Below are positions 63,969 through 64,000 of a DNA stretch of 64,000 nucleotides, one piece after another; the stretch's first letter is position 1; the number at the start of each line of letters is the position of its first letter. A model generated the notes under the pieces. It was not told the origin of the DNA and searched no databases. It saw only the letters and a list, made by a program, of their open reading frames with translations. A program made the translations under genes and the position numbers. The stretch comes from Hyposmocoma kahamanoa (taxonomy: Eukaryota; Arthropoda; Insecta; Lepidoptera; Cosmopterigidae). The stretch spans positions 9,359,625-9,423,624 of the forward strand of contig NW_020654080.1 in NCBI RefSeq assembly GCF_003589595.1, in the 5' to 3' direction.

Positions 63969-64000
63969 TTACGGAGACCTATTTTTCTTACGATCGCAAT

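Overview
This window reads as AT-rich, non-coding chromosomal DNA from an insect, most likely a moth or butterfly (Lepidoptera). That assignment is an inference. It rests on several interspersed repeats I recognise as lepidopteran in type: tRNA-headed SINEs ending in a 'cccagcagtggga' tail, the repeat around 'cttaaaccgctgaacc', the 'ccgacttcaaaa...ggaggaggtt' repeat, and the LINE ends around 'ctagagtttcttgctcg'. The cecropia-like mariner fits the same picture. I find no convincing host protein-coding exon, no true tRNA or rRNA gene and no operon-like structure. The long open frames are low complexity, sit inside repeats, or have no recognisable content.

Layout. Repeat copies cover roughly a third of the window. 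The commonest is 'family A', a ~300 bp element with an A-rich tail and about 30 copies or fragments on both strands. 'Family B' is a tRNA-headed SINE of ~220 bp with nine copies. Other tRNA-headed SINEs are family C (3.4, 13.5 and 50.5 kb), family G (42.6 and 59.4 kb) and one copy at 9.8 kb. DNA transposons: a nearly intact mariner (32551-33830) with perfect 23 bp ends and one frameshift; an internally deleted mariner of another subfamily (60214-60882); a TA-flanked pogo-like element keeping a psq-type DNA-binding fragment (25114-26739); a second TA-flanked 1.2 kb element (11503-12730); a MADF-domain fragment typical of PIF/Harbinger elements (52005-52193); and many MITEs. The best MITEs are at 9590-9754 (TCA duplication) and 63687-63968 (TTA duplication). 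Broken LINE reverse-transcriptase C-termini lie at 19.2, 23.7, 35.2 and 54.9-55.7 kb.

Tandem arrays: a CCAGGA hexamer array broken by a 10-N gap (19339-19666), a five-unit ~70 bp minisatellite (45064-45425), a degenerate ~20 bp GC-rich array (48360-48580) and ~100 bp units inside a large inverted repeat (52478-52972). A second 10-N gap (41510-41519) lies inside an LTR-like insertion with a 5 bp target duplication.

Nothing here looks like a cooperating gene system. The genes that can be read are transposase or reverse-transcriptase remains. The points most worth following are the composite repeats that share identical junctions, the subterminal repeats of the pogo-like element, the ribozyme-like conserved block in family D, and several perfect hairpins.
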